Source of the DNA: Breznakiella homolactica
GTDB lineage: Bacteria > Spirochaetota > Spirochaetia > Treponematales > Breznakiellaceae
Assembly: GCF_016616095.2 (NCBI RefSeq)
Contig: NZ_CP067089.2
Span: 3,534,001-3,598,000, forward strand
DNA: 64,000 nucleotides
Direction of reading: 5' to 3'
How positions within the stretch are numbered: position 1 is the stretch's first letter; each line of letters begins with the position of its first letter. Shown one piece after another: positions 34,269 through 43,917 of this stretch. The notes under the pieces are model-generated. The model had not been told where the DNA came from. It worked only from the letters and a program-made list of their open reading frames with translations, and made no database searches. Position numbers and translations under genes: made by a program.

Positions 34269-34695
34269 TGCCGTCCTTCCAGTCGATCAGTTCTTCCGGT
34301 TTGAAAAACAGGGCGATTTCCCGTTCAGCGCTGGCCGGGGAATCCGACGCATGGACAATGTTGAGCCTTGTCCGGTAGGCGTAATCTCCCCGTATGGTTC
34401 CCGGGAGTGAGACGTCGATATCCGTAGGTCCTACCAGGCGGCGTACCATGGTGATCGCTTCTTCCCCTTCCCATACCATGGCAACCACCGGACCGGAGAG
34501 GGTGTACTCCACCAGTTTGCCGTAAAAATCCTTGCCCTTATGTTCCGCGTAATGGGTTTCGACCATGGCCTTATCCATCTGGAGAAGTTTAAGAGCGATC
34601 AGTTTAAGCCCCTTCCGTTCAAAACGGTGGATGACCTCTCCGGCGATGCGGCGCTGCAGCACGCCTGGTTTAAGCATGGTAAATGTTTTTTCCAT
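34252..34695 (-). CDS. ndk: Nucleoside diphosphate kinase
   Basis: A 147-residue NDK. KP at positions 9-10 (TMLKPGVLQR) is the conserved lysine segment, and NIVHASDSP holds the phosphorylated His115. The usual RGTFG loop reads GTIRGDYA. It balances NTP pools by transferring gamma phosphate between nucleotides. AAGGAG precedes the ATG. It sits just downstream of the transporter operon with a 38-bp gap. Confidence 0.94.
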   Translation of the reverse strand: MEKTFTMLKPGVLQRRIAGEVIHRFERKGLKLIALKLLQMDKAMVETHYAEHKGKDFYGKLVEYTLSGPVVAMVWEGEEAITMVRRLVGPTDIDVSLPGTIRGDYAYRTRLNIVHASDSPASAEREIALFFKPEELIDWKDGNGHWF

Positions 34696-34733
34696 TAATA
34701 CAGTAACTCCTTTTTCAAAATTTTTAAATTGTG

Positions 34734-35207
34734 TTATTGTGAATTTGGGGAACCGCCTTCCCTGAGGAAGGCGAAATCATCCTCTTCTTCGGTATCGTCC
34801 CGCCGAGGTTCCGGCGCAGTATGGAAGATTTCCACAAAAGGTTCAATCCCCCGTATCATTTTGGGAACTGAAAGCATGTACATATCGTTTTCCAGAGGGA
34901 GCTCAAATTTCCCCTCAAAGGGCGGCGTGCCGTCGGAAAATTCCACCCTGATGGTATGTTTCTTGCCGACCACCGTAAAACGGTCCCGGTCTCCCCGGAA
35001 AAACTCCAGACCCTTTCCGCCGTCCACGGACACTTTGATGAGATCCGGCGCGCGGTAGGACCCGTCTTCGGCGTTCCGGTTATCCACCAGCAGGGTGTGG
35101 CCCCGGGCAAATATAAAGGTAACGACCCCGAGACCGATCCACAGAAGCACCAGCGCTCCCCGGATAAGGGTTCTGCGGATGGATTTGCTGTTTGACGGGA
35201 TACTCAT
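34734..35207 (-). CDS. Membrane-anchored protein of the transporter operon (DUF6672-like)
   Basis: A 157-residue protein with one N-terminal membrane helix (about residues 14-32, ALVLLWIGLGVVTFIFARGH) and an extracytoplasmic beta-rich domain with RDRFTVVGKKHTIRVEF. The last 25 residues are acidic. It overlaps the upstream permease by 4 bp and ends the six-gene operon, so it may belong to the transporter. I believe it matches a treponemal domain of unknown function (DUF6672), but this is from memory. Confidence 0.7.
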   Translation of the reverse strand: MSIPSNSKSIRRTLIRGALVLLWIGLGVVTFIFARGHTLLVDNRNAEDGSYRAPDLIKVSVDGGKGLEFFRGDRDRFTVVGKKHTIRVEFSDGTPPFEGKFELPLENDMYMLSVPKMIRGIEPFVEIFHTAPEPRRDDTEEEDDFAFLREGGSPNSQ

Positions 35208-36337
35208 GAATTTTCTCCTTGCACCGCCGCGGTTTCCGCCGCATCACCGGCGCCGCCCCGCAGGCCGGACCGGGCCGCCTCTGCATTGGCCCGTTTGCGC
35301 CACGCATGGAGTACCAGCGCCAGGGCGATTACCGCGTAGCTGAAGGCATCCCGGAAAAATTCCCCGATCATGGCGGACCCGAAAAGATTCGTTCCTGCCC
35401 GGGGGACTACAATGTACATAAGATGGAGGAGCACCGTTCCGATAAATACGTTGGGAATGGTCGCTTTGCTTACCGAGGCGCCTCCGACTAAGATAGCCGC
35501 GGCGGCGAAGAAGCCCGTCTGCTTATGGGCGTTGTAGGTTGCCATGTTGCCCATGTTCTGGAGGAAGATTATCTGCCCGATGCTGGCAAGGACTGTGGAA
35601 ATCACGATTGCGATGATTCTGGTCCGGTCCACGGGGATCCCCGCGGAGTGGGCCACCTGCTGGTCCTGGCCCACGGCGCGCATATCCTGTCCGAGTTTGG
35701 TTTTTCTGAACCAGATGATGAACAGGCACAAAACGCCGATAACCAGGTAATTCGCCAGGGGAATTGAAATGCCGCCGATCTTGAGGGGGATCAGCCGGTC
35801 CAGGGACTGGCGGATCGAATCCAGGGTCAGGGTGTTCCTGATGCCGTATCCCCGGCTTAAGGTTATCGCCAGGGAATGGACCGGAATGACCGATCCCATA
35901 AGGTACAGCACTATGAACTGGTATACCCCGTCCATAAAGAAGCCCAGGATATAGCCGGTGACCATTTCGCGTCCCCGGGCGCGGTTGAGAATCTGCCCGG
36001 CGATCCAGCCCAGCACCGCGGCGATGGGAACCCCGATGAGGCTCGCGAAGATCAGGCCCGGTACACCGATGATATTCCAGTCCACGGCGAATATCAGGCC
36101 GATCTGTCCCGCCATGGCCCCCAGGGTCATGCCGAAGTTGATTCCCATTCCCGCCATAATCGGCAGGATAAGGCTGAATACCAGGAAACAGTTCCGTCCG
36201 ATCCGGGTCAGTATTTCCTGGACAATGGATATTATGGACAGTCCCGAAATGGGAGTCGCGGCGGCGGTAATGACAACAAAGATCAAAACCACCGCGTTAT
36301 CCGCCAGAAAGCGGTTCAGTTCAAATTTCTTTTTCAT
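35204..36337 (-). CDS. ABC transporter permease (BPD_transp_2 type), second
   Basis: A 377-residue permease with about nine membrane helices. GMGINFGMTLGAMAGQIGL near residue 66 and GREMVTGYILGFFMDG near residue 125 are typical of the ribose/simple-sugar permease fold (LivHM/RbsC family), and ILVGGASVSKATIPNVFIGT is the cytosolic coupling segment. The start overlaps the first permease gene (ATGA). It pairs with the permease at 36334 to form a heterodimeric channel. The C-terminal tail (about 40 residues) is rich in Ala and Arg. Confidence 0.9.
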   Translation of the reverse strand: MKKKFELNRFLADNAVVLIFVVITAAATPISGLSIISIVQEILTRIGRNCFLVFSLILPIMAGMGINFGMTLGAMAGQIGLIFAVDWNIIGVPGLIFASLIGVPIAAVLGWIAGQILNRARGREMVTGYILGFFMDGVYQFIVLYLMGSVIPVHSLAITLSRGYGIRNTLTLDSIRQSLDRLIPLKIGGISIPLANYLVIGVLCLFIIWFRKTKLGQDMRAVGQDQQVAHSAGIPVDRTRIIAIVISTVLASIGQIIFLQNMGNMATYNAHKQTGFFAAAAILVGGASVSKATIPNVFIGTVLLHLMYIVVPRAGTNLFGSAMIGEFFRDAFSYAVIALALVLHAWRKRANAEAARSGLRGGAGDAAETAAVQGENS

Positions 36338-37392
36338 TTGGTCACCTTCGTTTTTCTGGTAAGGGCATAGATGATCATACCGTTTGATATGAGGATCCGG
36401 ATGACCTCGGACATGTCGGTCTGGAGAACACTGTTGATCACCGAAGGTGTCATCGCCAGGATACTCTGGAACAGGAATGTACCGACCACCACATTGAGGA
36501 TGCTGGCCTTGTTGACCGAAGCTCCTCCGAGGAGTACCGCGGCCACGGCGGGAAAGGCCATGTACAGCGGCGCGTTGTAAACCTGGATAAAGCCGAAACT
36601 CTGCTGGTACACCAGGATACCGATGGCGCCGTATACGGTTGAAACAATGACGCTGATAACCCGCATTCTGTCGGATGAAACCCCGCCGGCCCGGGCAAAA
36701 TCAGGATTTGAACCCACCGCGGTGAGAGCAGTCCCGGTGCGGCTCCGCATGAACAGCCACATGATCAGCGCCATGAGAATAAAAAACAGGATCGCCCCGG
36801 TGGGGAAAATAAAGGTAGTTCCGATTCTGACGGCGAGGAAATTGTTGAGTACCTTGGCCCAGTAGCCGTCCAGGGTAATGGTGGTCCTCAGTCCTTCTCC
36901 GGTATAGCCCCAGACCATGGTCGGGTTGCTGTAGGGCAGGACAATCCACATGATGGCCATAAACGTTACAATGGAAAATCCCACGTACATGGCGATGGTC
37001 ATTTCCTCACCCTTTACCTTGTTGAGAAGCATTCCGTAGAGCCAGCCGAAAATCAGCGCGAAGGGCATGCTGAGGATTATCGCGCCGAAGAATCCGAGCG
37101 CTCCGGTAAGCTGCAGCTGCATTGCCAGGGTTGAACCCAGGAGTCCCGCGATGATACCCACGGGGAGCCCGAAGTTGAGCCCCGCTCCGGCCTGCATCAT
37201 GGGAACCATGGCTAGTACCATGACGCCGTTCTGGCCGAAACGGACAATAACATCCGAAAGGGCGTTGTCCACCCGGACCCCCACAAAGGGGGCGGCGATA
37301 AACAGGGCGACCACAAAGAAAAAGATAATAAGCCGGGGCCACCCGAAGTCGGTAATAAATTCTTTTACCCGTAATTTTACTGTATCGCTCAT
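36334..37392 (-). CDS. ABC transporter permease (BPD_transp_2 type), first
   Basis: A 352-residue permease homologous to its neighbour: GAGLNFGLPVGIIAGLLG and GEEMTIAMYVGFSIVTF correspond to the same positions, and VLLGGASVNKASILNVVVGT is the coupling segment. Its start overlaps the ATPase gene by 4 bp. Two similar permeases with a fused double ATPase is the usual layout of ribose- and nucleoside-type importers. Confidence 0.9.
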   Translation of the reverse strand: MSDTVKLRVKEFITDFGWPRLIIFFFVVALFIAAPFVGVRVDNALSDVIVRFGQNGVMVLAMVPMMQAGAGLNFGLPVGIIAGLLGSTLAMQLQLTGALGFFGAIILSMPFALIFGWLYGMLLNKVKGEEMTIAMYVGFSIVTFMAIMWIVLPYSNPTMVWGYTGEGLRTTITLDGYWAKVLNNFLAVRIGTTFIFPTGAILFFILMALIMWLFMRSRTGTALTAVGSNPDFARAGGVSSDRMRVISVIVSTVYGAIGILVYQQSFGFIQVYNAPLYMAFPAVAAVLLGGASVNKASILNVVVGTFLFQSILAMTPSVINSVLQTDMSEVIRILISNGMIIYALTRKTKVTK

Positions 37393-39002
37393 CCGTTCCC
37401 TCCCGCAGCAGCTTCATTTGCGGAGGCTTCCCCTGACATGAGCAGTCCGAATTCCGCGGCCGCAGTGCCGGCGGTCCGTATCCCCGCGATGCGGCCTTCG
37501 TCAACAATGGCTATACGGTCGCAGATGGACCGGAGTTCCTCCAGTTCGCTGGAGACCATCACGATTGTGGTTCCTTCATTCCGGTTCTGGTGGCGCAGGG
37601 TGTCCAGAACAATTTTTTTTGCCCCCACATCGATACCCCGGGTCGGTTCCGAGACAAAGAGCAGTTTGGGTGCCAGGGCAAAAGCCTTGGCCAGGCACAC
37701 CTTCTGCTGGTTTCCCCCGGACAGTTCCTTGGCCGGCTGCTTTGAACCGGTGGTTTTGATTTCAAGCTGCTTTATATACGTTTCCGCCAGCTGTTTCATT
37801 TCTTTTTCATCCCTCAGGCTGAACAGGCCGCCAAAAAAGGATTTTAAGTACATCCCCTTGGTCTGCATGGCGCCGAAGGCGATATTCCATTCGAGGCTCT
37901 CATCCAGGAGAAGTCCGACCCCGCGGCGGTCCTCGGAAACAAAAGCCATTCCGGCGTCCAGAGACGTTTTGGGATTTCCCAGGGGAATTTCGGTTTCCCC
38001 CAGATATACCGTTCCTCCTGCAGGGTAAAGGCCCATGACGCCGTTGGGAATGCCGAGCTTCCCCTGGCCGGCCAGGCCTCCGATACCGAAGATTTCCCCG
38101 TTTTTTACGGTAAAGGATACATCCCGGACCGTTTCCCCGGGCATGTCTACCCAGAGGTGTTCCACCCGGAGGGCGGTCCCGGAAAATTCCCGTTTTTCCA
38201 TGCTTTTCGCGGAGGCGGCGACCTCCCGGCCAACCATCCAGGACGCGATATTCACCACGGAAACATCCTTGTTGGGAACATCCTTGATGATGTTTCCGTC
38301 CCGGAGAACAACAATCCGGTCGGATATCTCGGTTACTTCATGGAGCCGGTGGGAAATAAAGATAATGGCGATTCCCTCAGCAGCCAGCCGCTTCAGGGCA
38401 GCCAGAAGAATATCCGCTTCACCTTCGGTCAGAACCGCGGTGGGTTCATCCAGAACCAGCAGCCTGACATTGTCCCGGTCTATTTCCCGGGCGATTTCGG
38501 TAAACTGCTTATGGGCCACGGGCATTTCCGCCACCACGGTATCCGGGGCAATTTTTACCCCGAGTTTCCCGATGGCAATGTCCGCCCGTTCGGTCATAAT
38601 ATCCCGCCGGAGAGTCGCCAGGCGGTTGCCGAAGACTTCCACCGCCGGGGAGTACCGCACGGGCTCGCGGTTAAGCATAATGTTTTCCGCGGCGGTAAAA
38701 CCCGGAATCAGGGAAAATTCCTGGTGAACCATACCGATCCCCGCGTCCAGGGCATCGAAGGGGCTTTTAAACGCAGCCACCGTGTCGTTTATATATACCC
38801 GGCCGCCGTATCCGCCGGTGTCGGCGATTACGGGCATTCCGAACAGAATTTGCATTAGCGTGGTTTTACCGGCACCGTTCTCCCCGACCAGGCCGAGGAT
38901 TTCCCCCTTGTTCAGGGTAAAGTTGACATCCGAAAGGACGGTGGTGCCGTAGTAACTTTTGGATACGCCTTCGAGGCGCAGAATGGGCGTGTCATTCGCC
39001 AT
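37389..39002 (-). CDS. Sugar-type ABC transporter ATP-binding protein (RbsA-like)
   Basis: A 537-residue protein with two ABC domains. The first has Walker A GENGAGKTT (near residue 39) and Walker B LLVLDEPTAVL; its signature is degenerate. The second has the altered Walker A GLAGQGKLG, signature LSGGNQQKV and Walker B LLFVSEPTRGID. This asymmetry is normal for RbsA/MglA-type ATPases. It powers the two permeases encoded downstream and overlaps the first of them by 4 bp. Confidence 0.94.
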   Translation of the reverse strand: MANDTPILRLEGVSKSYYGTTVLSDVNFTLNKGEILGLVGENGAGKTTLMQILFGMPVIADTGGYGGRVYINDTVAAFKSPFDALDAGIGMVHQEFSLIPGFTAAENIMLNREPVRYSPAVEVFGNRLATLRRDIMTERADIAIGKLGVKIAPDTVVAEMPVAHKQFTEIAREIDRDNVRLLVLDEPTAVLTEGEADILLAALKRLAAEGIAIIFISHRLHEVTEISDRIVVLRDGNIIKDVPNKDVSVVNIASWMVGREVAASAKSMEKREFSGTALRVEHLWVDMPGETVRDVSFTVKNGEIFGIGGLAGQGKLGIPNGVMGLYPAGGTVYLGETEIPLGNPKTSLDAGMAFVSEDRRGVGLLLDESLEWNIAFGAMQTKGMYLKSFFGGLFSLRDEKEMKQLAETYIKQLEIKTTGSKQPAKELSGGNQQKVCLAKAFALAPKLLFVSEPTRGIDVGAKKIVLDTLRHQNRNEGTTIVMVSSELEELRSICDRIAIVDEGRIAGIRTAGTAAAEFGLLMSGEASANEAAAGGNG

Positions 39003-39122
39003 AAAATAAACCTTATTATAAAGATATAAAACTGAAAACAGTTCTGCTCAGGCTGTGCCGGCGGGGATTCCGGGCTCCGGAGGTGATTCCGTTTTTCCGG
39101 TTCCGCCTGGCTGTAAAACATG

Positions 39123-39161
39123 CAAGGGCCATGGCCGGTATGATCCGGCCGATGGCCCTTG
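39123..39161 (-). terminator. Long hairpin between binding-protein and ATPase genes
   Basis: AAGGGCCAT and ATGGCCCTT, continued by GGCCGG/CCGGCC, form an almost perfect hairpin of about 16 bp. On the minus strand it is followed only by CATGTTTTAC, so it is a weak terminator or an mRNA 3' stabiliser. Its place suggests it raises binding-protein expression over ATPase and permeases. Confidence 0.55.
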
Positions 39162-39216
39162 TTCCTCTGTACCGCGCGGCCGATTTATTCCGTAAGGACG
39201 ACCGCGCGGAGGAGGA

Positions 39217-40434
39217 TTAATTACCCTGGAATTTGATGTTGTAGTATTTTTCGGGAACAACCTGTTCCGTGGTGGGGAGGTATCCCTGGCCGAAGATGTA
39301 GGTATCCATGTAAATCAGGATGTGGTTCCGGGCCCGCACACCGGTGTTGGCGTCGATGTAGTAACCGCCGTTCCATTTCGCGCCGGGGGTGAATTCACCC
39401 AGGGCCGCATAGAGATCGGATACGCTGCTGAGTTCGGCTTTTCCGTCAATGATGCGTTTCGCGAATTCGCCGAGTCCGGCGGAAACGGTAAATCCATAGG
39501 AATAGGCCCAGGTTCCGAACCGTCCGGCTCCACCTTTGGAAACCACCGCTTCTTCAACTTTCTTGAGGATGGCGGGGAAATTTCCCGCTTCCGCGGAAAG
39601 GTCTATACCCAGCGCTCCGGGATAACCCATGAGCGGGGAGGGCAGGTCCGCTTCCACAAATTTGCCGCCGTACTGCAGGAGCTGGCGGAGCAGGGGTTCC
39701 GTGTGGGCGTCATTGGTGCAGAAATAAGCGCTGTCCTGGCCGTAGTTGGCGATCCACTGGGGGGTCTGTTCCAGGATGTACTGCTGCGCGCCGGCCTGGC
39801 CGACATCGGAGGTGGGGTCCGGGGCGGTTTCAAACACAAAGCGGAGGCCCAGATCCTTGCAGGCTTCTTCCATGATCTGGCGGCGGAGCCCCAGGGATTC
39901 ATAGGACATGTGCCGGGGGAAGGAAATGTGCACAAAGGTTTTTGAACCGAGCTGTTTGGCGGCCCAGATAATGGTATAACCCCGGGAAATAAAGTCCGCG
40001 TTGAGCGCGAGATCGGCGGACTGCTGGATTACCAGGGGGTCCTCATGGGCTTCACCCGCGAAACACAGAATATCCGGCCGCCGTTCCTTTACCCGCCGGA
40101 ACGCTTCCGCGGTGCCGGGTACGGACTGGTTCATGATGATGGCCTTCATTTTGGGATCATCCGCCAGGGTGACAATCTGGGTGATGGTCGTTTCCTGCTG
40201 GTCCATGAAGTTGTCCGGGTAGGTAACATGCTGGATAATGCCGCCGTCGGAAACTTTTCCGTACCGCCGGATCAGTTCCTCCGCACCCCGGAGATCATCT
40301 TCCGACTGGGATACGGTGCCGGTTACAATACCGATGTGGTATTCCGCGCCGGAGGACCGGTCGCTGCCGCCTCCCGCGAAAGCCAATGCGCTGCCGACAG
40401 TCAGTGCCAGCAGGATCAAACCTAATCTTTTCAT
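39217..40434 (-). CDS. DUF3798 periplasmic substrate-binding protein, second copy
   Basis: A 405-residue exported protein with signal peptide MKRLGLILLALTVGSALAFA and cleavage before GGG. It belongs to the DUF3798 family (PF12683), a periplasmic-binding-protein-like group found with RbsA-type transporters. GTVSQSEDDLRGAEELIRRY near residue 39 and FPRHMSYESLGLRRQIMEEA in the middle are shared almost unchanged with the gene just upstream. The ligand is unknown. The two copies arose by tandem duplication. Confidence 0.88.
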   Translation of the reverse strand: MKRLGLILLALTVGSALAFAGGGSDRSSGAEYHIGIVTGTVSQSEDDLRGAEELIRRYGKVSDGGIIQHVTYPDNFMDQQETTITQIVTLADDPKMKAIIMNQSVPGTAEAFRRVKERRPDILCFAGEAHEDPLVIQQSADLALNADFISRGYTIIWAAKQLGSKTFVHISFPRHMSYESLGLRRQIMEEACKDLGLRFVFETAPDPTSDVGQAGAQQYILEQTPQWIANYGQDSAYFCTNDAHTEPLLRQLLQYGGKFVEADLPSPLMGYPGALGIDLSAEAGNFPAILKKVEEAVVSKGGAGRFGTWAYSYGFTVSAGLGEFAKRIIDGKAELSSVSDLYAALGEFTPGAKWNGGYYIDANTGVRARNHILIYMDTYIFGQGYLPTTEQVVPEKYYNIKFQGN

Positions 40435-40488
40435 CTTTTTCCTCCATAATAAATAATTAAATCGTGATTTCTAATTAGTGTACCAGTC

Positions 40489-41733
40489 TCAGTTCTGCTG
40501 AAATTTGATGTTGAAGTATTTTTCCGGGACAACCTGTTCGGTGGAATTCAGGAATCCCTTTCCGAACACGTAGGTGTCCATGTAAATCAGCAGATGGTTT
40601 CTGGAGCGGATGCCGGTGTTGTTGTCCACATAGTAGGCGCCGTTCCACCGCGCGCCGGGGGTAAATTCCCCCAGAGCCGCCCACATGTCCGGGAGGCTGT
40701 CGAGTTTCGCTTTCCCTTCCAGAATGCGTTTGGCGAATTCCCCCATGCCGGCGCTGTTGGAAAAGCCGTAGGAATACGCCCAGGTCCCGAAACGGCCGGC
40801 GCCGCCGCGGCTGACCACCGCGTCTTCAACTTTTTTCAGGATACTGGGGAAATCGCCTGCCTCAGCGGTGAGGTCGATTCCCAGCGCTCCGGGGTATCCC
40901 ATGAGCGGGGAGGGCAGATCGGCTTCTACGAATATGCCGCCGTATTCCATCAGCTGGCGGAGCAGCGGTTCGGTATGGGCGTCGTTGGTGCAGAAAAAAG
41001 CCGCGTTCGTTCCGTAGGTTTTGACCCACTGGGGTGTCTGTTCCAGGATAAACTGCTGCGCGCCGGCGGTTCCCACATCGGAAGTCGGATCCGGGGCGGT
41101 GACGAAAACGAAACGGATTCCCAGGTCCTTGCAGGCCTGTTCCATGATCTGGCGGCGGAGCCCCAGGGATTCATAGGACATGTGCCGGGGGAAGGAAATA
41201 TGCACAAAGGTTTCCGCCCCGAGCTGTTTGGCGGCCCAGGGGATGGTATAGCCCCGGGAGATAAAATCGGCGTTCGTTACAAGATCGGCCGCCTGCTGGA
41301 CTACCAGAGGATCCTCATGGGCTTCCGCGGCGATAAGCAGGATATCCGGCCGTTTTTCCCGCACCCGCCTGAAGGCCTCGGTGGTGCCCGGGATGGCGTT
41401 GTTAATGATGATCGCCTTCATCAGGGGGTCATCCGCCATGGTGGTCACCTGGGAGATAAAGACTTCCTGCTGGTCCATAAAATTGTCGGGATAGGTAACG
41501 TGCTGAATGATGCCGCCGTCGGAAACCCTGCCGTACCGCCGGATCAGTTCCTCCGCACCCCGGAGATCATCCTCCGCCTGGGATACGGTTTCGGTGAGGA
41601 TACCTATATGAAACGGTCCGTTTACGGTCCAGTCCCGGGAGCCTGACGCGGTACTCTGGCTCTGCTGCTGACCGCCGGCAAATATCATAGCCGCTCCCAG
41701 CAGCATGGGAACAATGAATTGCAGTTTCTTCAC
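40489..41733 (-). CDS. DUF3798 periplasmic substrate-binding protein, first copy
   Basis: A 414-residue paralogue of the following gene, first in the operon. It starts at GTG 41733 behind TGGAGG. The signal peptide is MKKLQFIVPMLLGAAMIFA, followed by GGQQQSQSTA; there is no lipobox Cys, so it is probably soluble in the periplasm. The two copies are most alike in the core and differ in the linker after the signal. Having two may allow related ligands or simply more protein. Confidence 0.88.
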   Translation of the reverse strand: MKKLQFIVPMLLGAAMIFAGGQQQSQSTASGSRDWTVNGPFHIGILTETVSQAEDDLRGAEELIRRYGRVSDGGIIQHVTYPDNFMDQQEVFISQVTTMADDPLMKAIIINNAIPGTTEAFRRVREKRPDILLIAAEAHEDPLVVQQAADLVTNADFISRGYTIPWAAKQLGAETFVHISFPRHMSYESLGLRRQIMEQACKDLGIRFVFVTAPDPTSDVGTAGAQQFILEQTPQWVKTYGTNAAFFCTNDAHTEPLLRQLMEYGGIFVEADLPSPLMGYPGALGIDLTAEAGDFPSILKKVEDAVVSRGGAGRFGTWAYSYGFSNSAGMGEFAKRILEGKAKLDSLPDMWAALGEFTPGARWNGAYYVDNNTGIRSRNHLLIYMDTYVFGKGFLNSTEQVVPEKYFNIKFQQN

Positions 41734-41780
41734 GGGAAACCTCCATTGGTTATGTAAATAGTTCTGTAAAGATTGATCAT

Positions 41781-41809
41781 ATTGTGGGCCCTTGGGAATT
41801 ATGTGTCAA
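41781..41809 (-). promoter_or_regulatory. Promoter of the DUF3798 transporter operon
   Basis: On the minus strand a perfect TTGACA (41809-41804) and CACAAT (41786-41781) are spaced by 17 bp, about 48 bp before the first gene. Confidence 0.6.
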
Positions 41810-41927
41810 GTTAGTAAATGTGTAAATATGCAGTATTTTACGGTTTGTATGAAAAGAAACCGGTAAAAAAGAAGTACTTTGAATAGATATACGAAAAATA
41901 TTCCGCCTGCCCGCCGCGTCCCGGGTA

Positions 41928-42923
41928 TTATCCTATACCGGCGGCTTTCCGGAGCCGGGCCACCGTGGCCGCCGCAATGGGCCGCGCCCGCTCAGTTCCC
42001 CGGGCCAGAATTTCATTCAATTTATCCGTATCGGATATGATTTCCTCGAACCGGTTCCTGAGGGGAGTAAGTTCCCGGTTCATGACCCGGAACAGTTCCT
42101 CTTTAGCTTCCCCCCAGCCCATTCCGCCTTCCCGGTACCGTTTTGCCAGGGCGTCCTGTTCTTCCTTTGTCGCGAACAGCTTGTACAGCAGGTAAATCTG
42201 GGACGCTTCGGGATCCTTCGGCTCATCGACCCCCTGGGAATTGGTGACGATCCGCATTATCAGTTTCCGGAGCTGTTTTTCCGGAACGAACATCGGGATG
42301 GTGTTGTTGTAGCTTTTGCTCATCTTCCGGCCGTCCAGCCCGGGGACCACCGCAACGTCTTCCTGGATTGAGGCTTCGGGTATTTTAAGGAGTTCCTTTT
42401 TATAGTTGAAGTTGATCGCCTGGGCAATGTCCTGGGCCATTTCCACGTGCTGGACCTGATCTTTGCCCACGGGCACCACATCGGAGTCGAAGATAAGGAT
42501 ATCCGCCGCCATCAGGACCGGATAGGTGTACAGCCCCATATTGATGCCCGCGTCAGGGTCGTTTTCCTTTTCCGTATTATCCTGGACCGCGGCCTTGTAG
42601 GCGTGGGCCCGGTTCATCAGGCCCTTGGCGGTAAAGGCCATCAGAAATGTAGTGAGCTCAAAAATTTCTGGGATGGAACTCTGCCGGTAGAAAATGACCT
42701 TTTCCGGATCGAGCCCCGCGGCGAGCCAGCCCGCGGCAACCTCCCTGATATTGGTTTCCATCTCCTTGGGGTCCTTCACGGTGTTGAGTGAATGGTAATC
42801 GGCAATAAAATACCGGGCATCGTATTCCCGGGCCAGTTCCAGGGCTGGTTTTATGGCGCCGAAATAATTGCCGATATGCAGGATGCCTGTGGGTTTTATG
42901 CCCGTGAGGGAAATTTTCTTCAT
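41928..42923 (-). CDS. trpS: Tryptophanyl-tRNA synthetase
   Basis: A 331-residue class Ic synthetase. PTGILHIGNYFGAI near residue 11 holds the HIGH-type motif (HIGN) and GRKMSKSYNNT near residue 195 the KMSKS loop. DADILIFDSDVVPVGKDQVQH fits the Trp/AMP pocket segment of bacterial TrpRS. Length and motifs are normal. A single gene; the region upstream holds repeats. Confidence 0.96.
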   Translation of the reverse strand: MKKISLTGIKPTGILHIGNYFGAIKPALELAREYDARYFIADYHSLNTVKDPKEMETNIREVAAGWLAAGLDPEKVIFYRQSSIPEIFELTTFLMAFTAKGLMNRAHAYKAAVQDNTEKENDPDAGINMGLYTYPVLMAADILIFDSDVVPVGKDQVQHVEMAQDIAQAINFNYKKELLKIPEASIQEDVAVVPGLDGRKMSKSYNNTIPMFVPEKQLRKLIMRIVTNSQGVDEPKDPEASQIYLLYKLFATKEEQDALAKRYREGGMGWGEAKEELFRVMNRELTPLRNRFEEIISDTDKLNEILARGTERARPIAAATVARLRKAAGIG

Positions 42924-42983
42924 TGATGGACTCCGGTGAAAGTATCTGCTGTATCATAATCGGATAGTACGGAGTCTTTCAAG

Positions 42984-43297
42984 CCGGAAAGCACCCGGGG
43001 GACGGTGCCGCGGGGCCTGCCAGGGGGTGCTTCCCCGGAAGGTCACCCTCCTCGGAAACGCTCTTCTCACCCCAACTCTTTCCTGGAAGGCAAGGCACCT
43101 GCGTTATTAAAGAACAGCGGCAAAGAAGCATGGTTTGACAAGGTAACACGGGGTGCCTAGGTATAAGGGGGTATGAACGACTTTCGAGGCCGAAGGCCGC
43201 TGAGGAGTCATACCCCCTCATACCTAGGCAGGACCCCCGGAACCGGTATCTCCATGCTTCTTTGCCGGGTAATACATATAAGACAGGTGCCCTGCGG
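42984..43297. repeat. Interspersed structured repeats RE2 (fragment) and RE3
   Basis: RE2 (42984-43040) carries only GGAAAGCACCCGGGGG and CCGCGGGGCCTGCC, matching the first part of the copy at 49265. RE3 (43094-43291) is complete in its hairpin part: outer arms GGCAAAGAAGCATGG (43119-43133) and CCATGCTTCTTTGCC (43252-43266) are perfect complements, a further pair GGCACCTG/CAGGTGCC lies outside, and inner arms of 22 bp (43155-43176, 43208-43229) have one mismatch. The loop holds CGACTTTCGAGGCCGAAGGC. The interval has no gene. Confidence 0.8.
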
Positions 43298-43840
43298 TTA
43301 CAGGGCGAATTCCTTAATAGTTTTTCCTTTAATTCCGCCGGAACGTATTTCCCAGTACCGGATTTTGAACCATTCGTTTTTCGGACATTCGATGGTGGCG
43401 AAACTGGCGCCCAGAATGCTCCGGGGGTTTCCCACACTGCCGGGATTAAGGACCAGGATTCCTTCGATTTCTTCCCAGTAGGGAATGTGGGTATGGCCGA
43501 ACAATGCCGCGTCCGCTCCGGCGGATTTCGCCACGGCGGTGAGTATTTCCATGCCGTTGGATACCCCGCTGAGGTGGCCGTGGCTCAGGAAAAAGGTGTG
43601 TCCCGCGAACTCCACGGTTTCGGCGTAGGGCACGGCGGCGTCAAAATCCCCGTTTCCCCGGACCATTGTCCAGGGGATATTGAATCCGGTCTGTTCCGCG
43701 GCCAGGGGAACATCACCAATTCCGTCTCCAAGGAATGCCAGCCTGTCCACGCGGTGCTTTTTTCCCCAGCTCAGCGCTGCCGCCAAAGCCGGAATGTTGC
43801 CGTGGGTGTCGGAGATAACCTGCAGAACCGGTGTTTTCAT
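43298..43840 (-). CDS. YfcE-like metallophosphoesterase
   Basis: A 180-residue calcineurin-like phosphoesterase of the YfcE/MJ0936 group. Metal motifs are ISDTHGN (near residue 9), FLGDGIGD, RGNGDFD, the SHGHL His pair and GHTHIPY. YfcE hydrolyses phosphodiesters in vitro; the cellular substrate is unknown. Single gene between repeat elements. Confidence 0.9.
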   Translation of the reverse strand: MKTPVLQVISDTHGNIPALAAALSWGKKHRVDRLAFLGDGIGDVPLAAEQTGFNIPWTMVRGNGDFDAAVPYAETVEFAGHTFFLSHGHLSGVSNGMEILTAVAKSAGADAALFGHTHIPYWEEIEGILVLNPGSVGNPRSILGASFATIECPKNEWFKIRYWEIRSGGIKGKTIKEFAL

Positions 43841-43917
43841 TTTGGTACAATCCTCAGCTGAAGTTTAAAATTCTTCCAATATATGTGAATTGTAAGGCAA
43901 GAAAATTTCAATGTCCA

